Assembly: GCA_016197345.1 (NCBI GenBank) | Contig: JACPVY010000497.1 | Span: 1 to 6,797, forward strand | Direction of reading: 5' to 3' | Length of the DNA stretch: 6,797 nt | From: Burkholderiales bacterium | Lineage (GTDB): Bacteria; Pseudomonadota; Gammaproteobacteria; Burkholderiales; Burkholderiaceae_D | Shown here: piece after piece, positions 6,316-6,797 of the stretch | Numbering within the stretch: the first letter of the stretch is position 1 | How the letters are laid out: each line of letters opens with the position of its first letter | The notes under the pieces: generated by a model | Seen by the model: the letters and a program-made list of their open reading frames with translations, nothing else | The model's database searches: none | Told to the model about the DNA's origin: nothing | Position numbers and translations under genes: made by a program

Positions 6316-6797
6316 TTGCCGCCATTCTTTTCTGGCCATACCGTACCAGCCATCCTCGCGCTTGCTGATGGAACGATTTTTAAAGGCGTCTCCATCGGTG
6401 CCAGCGGACATACCACGGGTGAAGTGGTATTTAATACTTCCATGACGGGCTATCAGGAAATCCTCACTGATCCGAGCTATAGCCGTCAGATCGTTACATT
6501 AACCTATCCCCATATCGGCAATGTCGGCGTCAATGCCGAAGATGTCGAATCGAATCGGATTCATGCAGCAGGTTTGATCATTCGCGATCTACCCTTGCTA
6601 GCCTCCAATTTCCGCAGTACGCAATCGCTGTCGGATTATCTCAAAGCTGAAAACATTGTCGCTATTGCCAATATCGATACCCGCAAATTGACGCGCTTAT
6701 TGCGTGAAAAAGGCGCGATGTCGGGCGCAATTTTGGTCGGTGAACGTGGCGTTGCTCCTAGCGCTACTACGGCGCTGGAATTAGCGCAGTCCTTCCC
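6316..6797 (+). CDS. carA: Carbamoyl-phosphate synthase small (glutaminase) subunit, 3' end outside the window
   Basis: The 160 visible residues are unmistakable CarA. Stretches such as [52 protein letters not shown] and [19 protein letters not shown] match the N-terminal domain of E. coli CarA almost word for word. CarA hydrolyses glutamine and passes ammonia to the CarB large subunit, which makes carbamoyl phosphate for arginine and pyrimidine synthesis in the cytoplasm. Only the N-terminal domain is present; the amidotransferase domain with the catalytic Cys-His-Glu triad lies past the window end. The chosen TTG gives an N-terminus ([19 protein letters not shown]) about ten residues longer than in E. 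coli, with a good ribosome binding site. carB probably follows outside the window. Confidence 0.97.
   Translation, partial: MPPFFSGHTVPAILALADGTIFKGVSIGASGHTTGEVVFNTSMTGYQEILTDPSYSRQIVTLTYPHIGNVGVNAEDVESNRIHAAGLIIRDLPLLASNFRSTQSLSDYLKAENIVAIANIDTRKLTRLLREKGAMSGAILVGERGVAPSATTALELAQSF

Overview
The window looks like a chromosomal segment of a betaproteobacterium, most likely Burkholderiales and perhaps Oxalobacteraceae (an Undibacterium-like GC near 50% is an impression, not a computed value). The basis is the CarA and GlcG/HbpS-like sequences, the style of the tandem glycosyltransferase, and the use of TTG starts behind strong ribosome binding sites. I see no mobile element, CRISPR array, tRNA or rRNA.

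Left part (1-4717, all + strand): the end of a surface-glycan gene set. It opens inside a large multidomain glycosyltransferase whose visible part holds a degenerate GT2-like domain followed by an intact-looking GT2 domain. A small class I SAM-dependent methyltransferase follows, then a GT4-type glycosyltransferase that overlaps the methyltransferase gene by 4 bp (ATGA), then a membrane protein carrying five DKNYY-type repeats, 37 bp downstream. No terminator separates these genes, so they probably form one operon whose promoter lies left of the window. The glycan product (O-antigen, capsule/exopolysaccharide or flagellar glycan) cannot be told from this sequence.

Middle (4718-5669): a strong bidirectional terminator at 4750-4779 ends both the glycan operon and the convergent nlpC/P60 gene. 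That gene (minus strand, 4795-5412) encodes an exported cell-wall endopeptidase and has a near-consensus sigma70 promoter with a very short leader. The 257-bp region upstream of it also serves the divergent gene on the right.

Right part (5670-6797, + strand): a cytosolic GlcG/HbpS-like protein, then a 238-bp regulatory region, then the start of carA, the small subunit of carbamoyl-phosphate synthase (arginine and pyrimidine synthesis), which is cut by the window end. The carA regulatory region is the densest unexplained structure here. A TTGCCA-18-TATAAT promoter is surrounded by a 12-bp perfect palindrome, a palindrome inside its spacer and an 11-bp perfect inverted repeat overlapping the -10, and the leader of about 145 nt can form mutually exclusive helices.

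Most of the window is ordinary housekeeping and glycan biosynthesis. I found no convincing new multi-gene system. The best leads are the carA control region, the DKNYY membrane protein at the end of the glycan operon, and the decayed GT2 domain in the tandem transferase.
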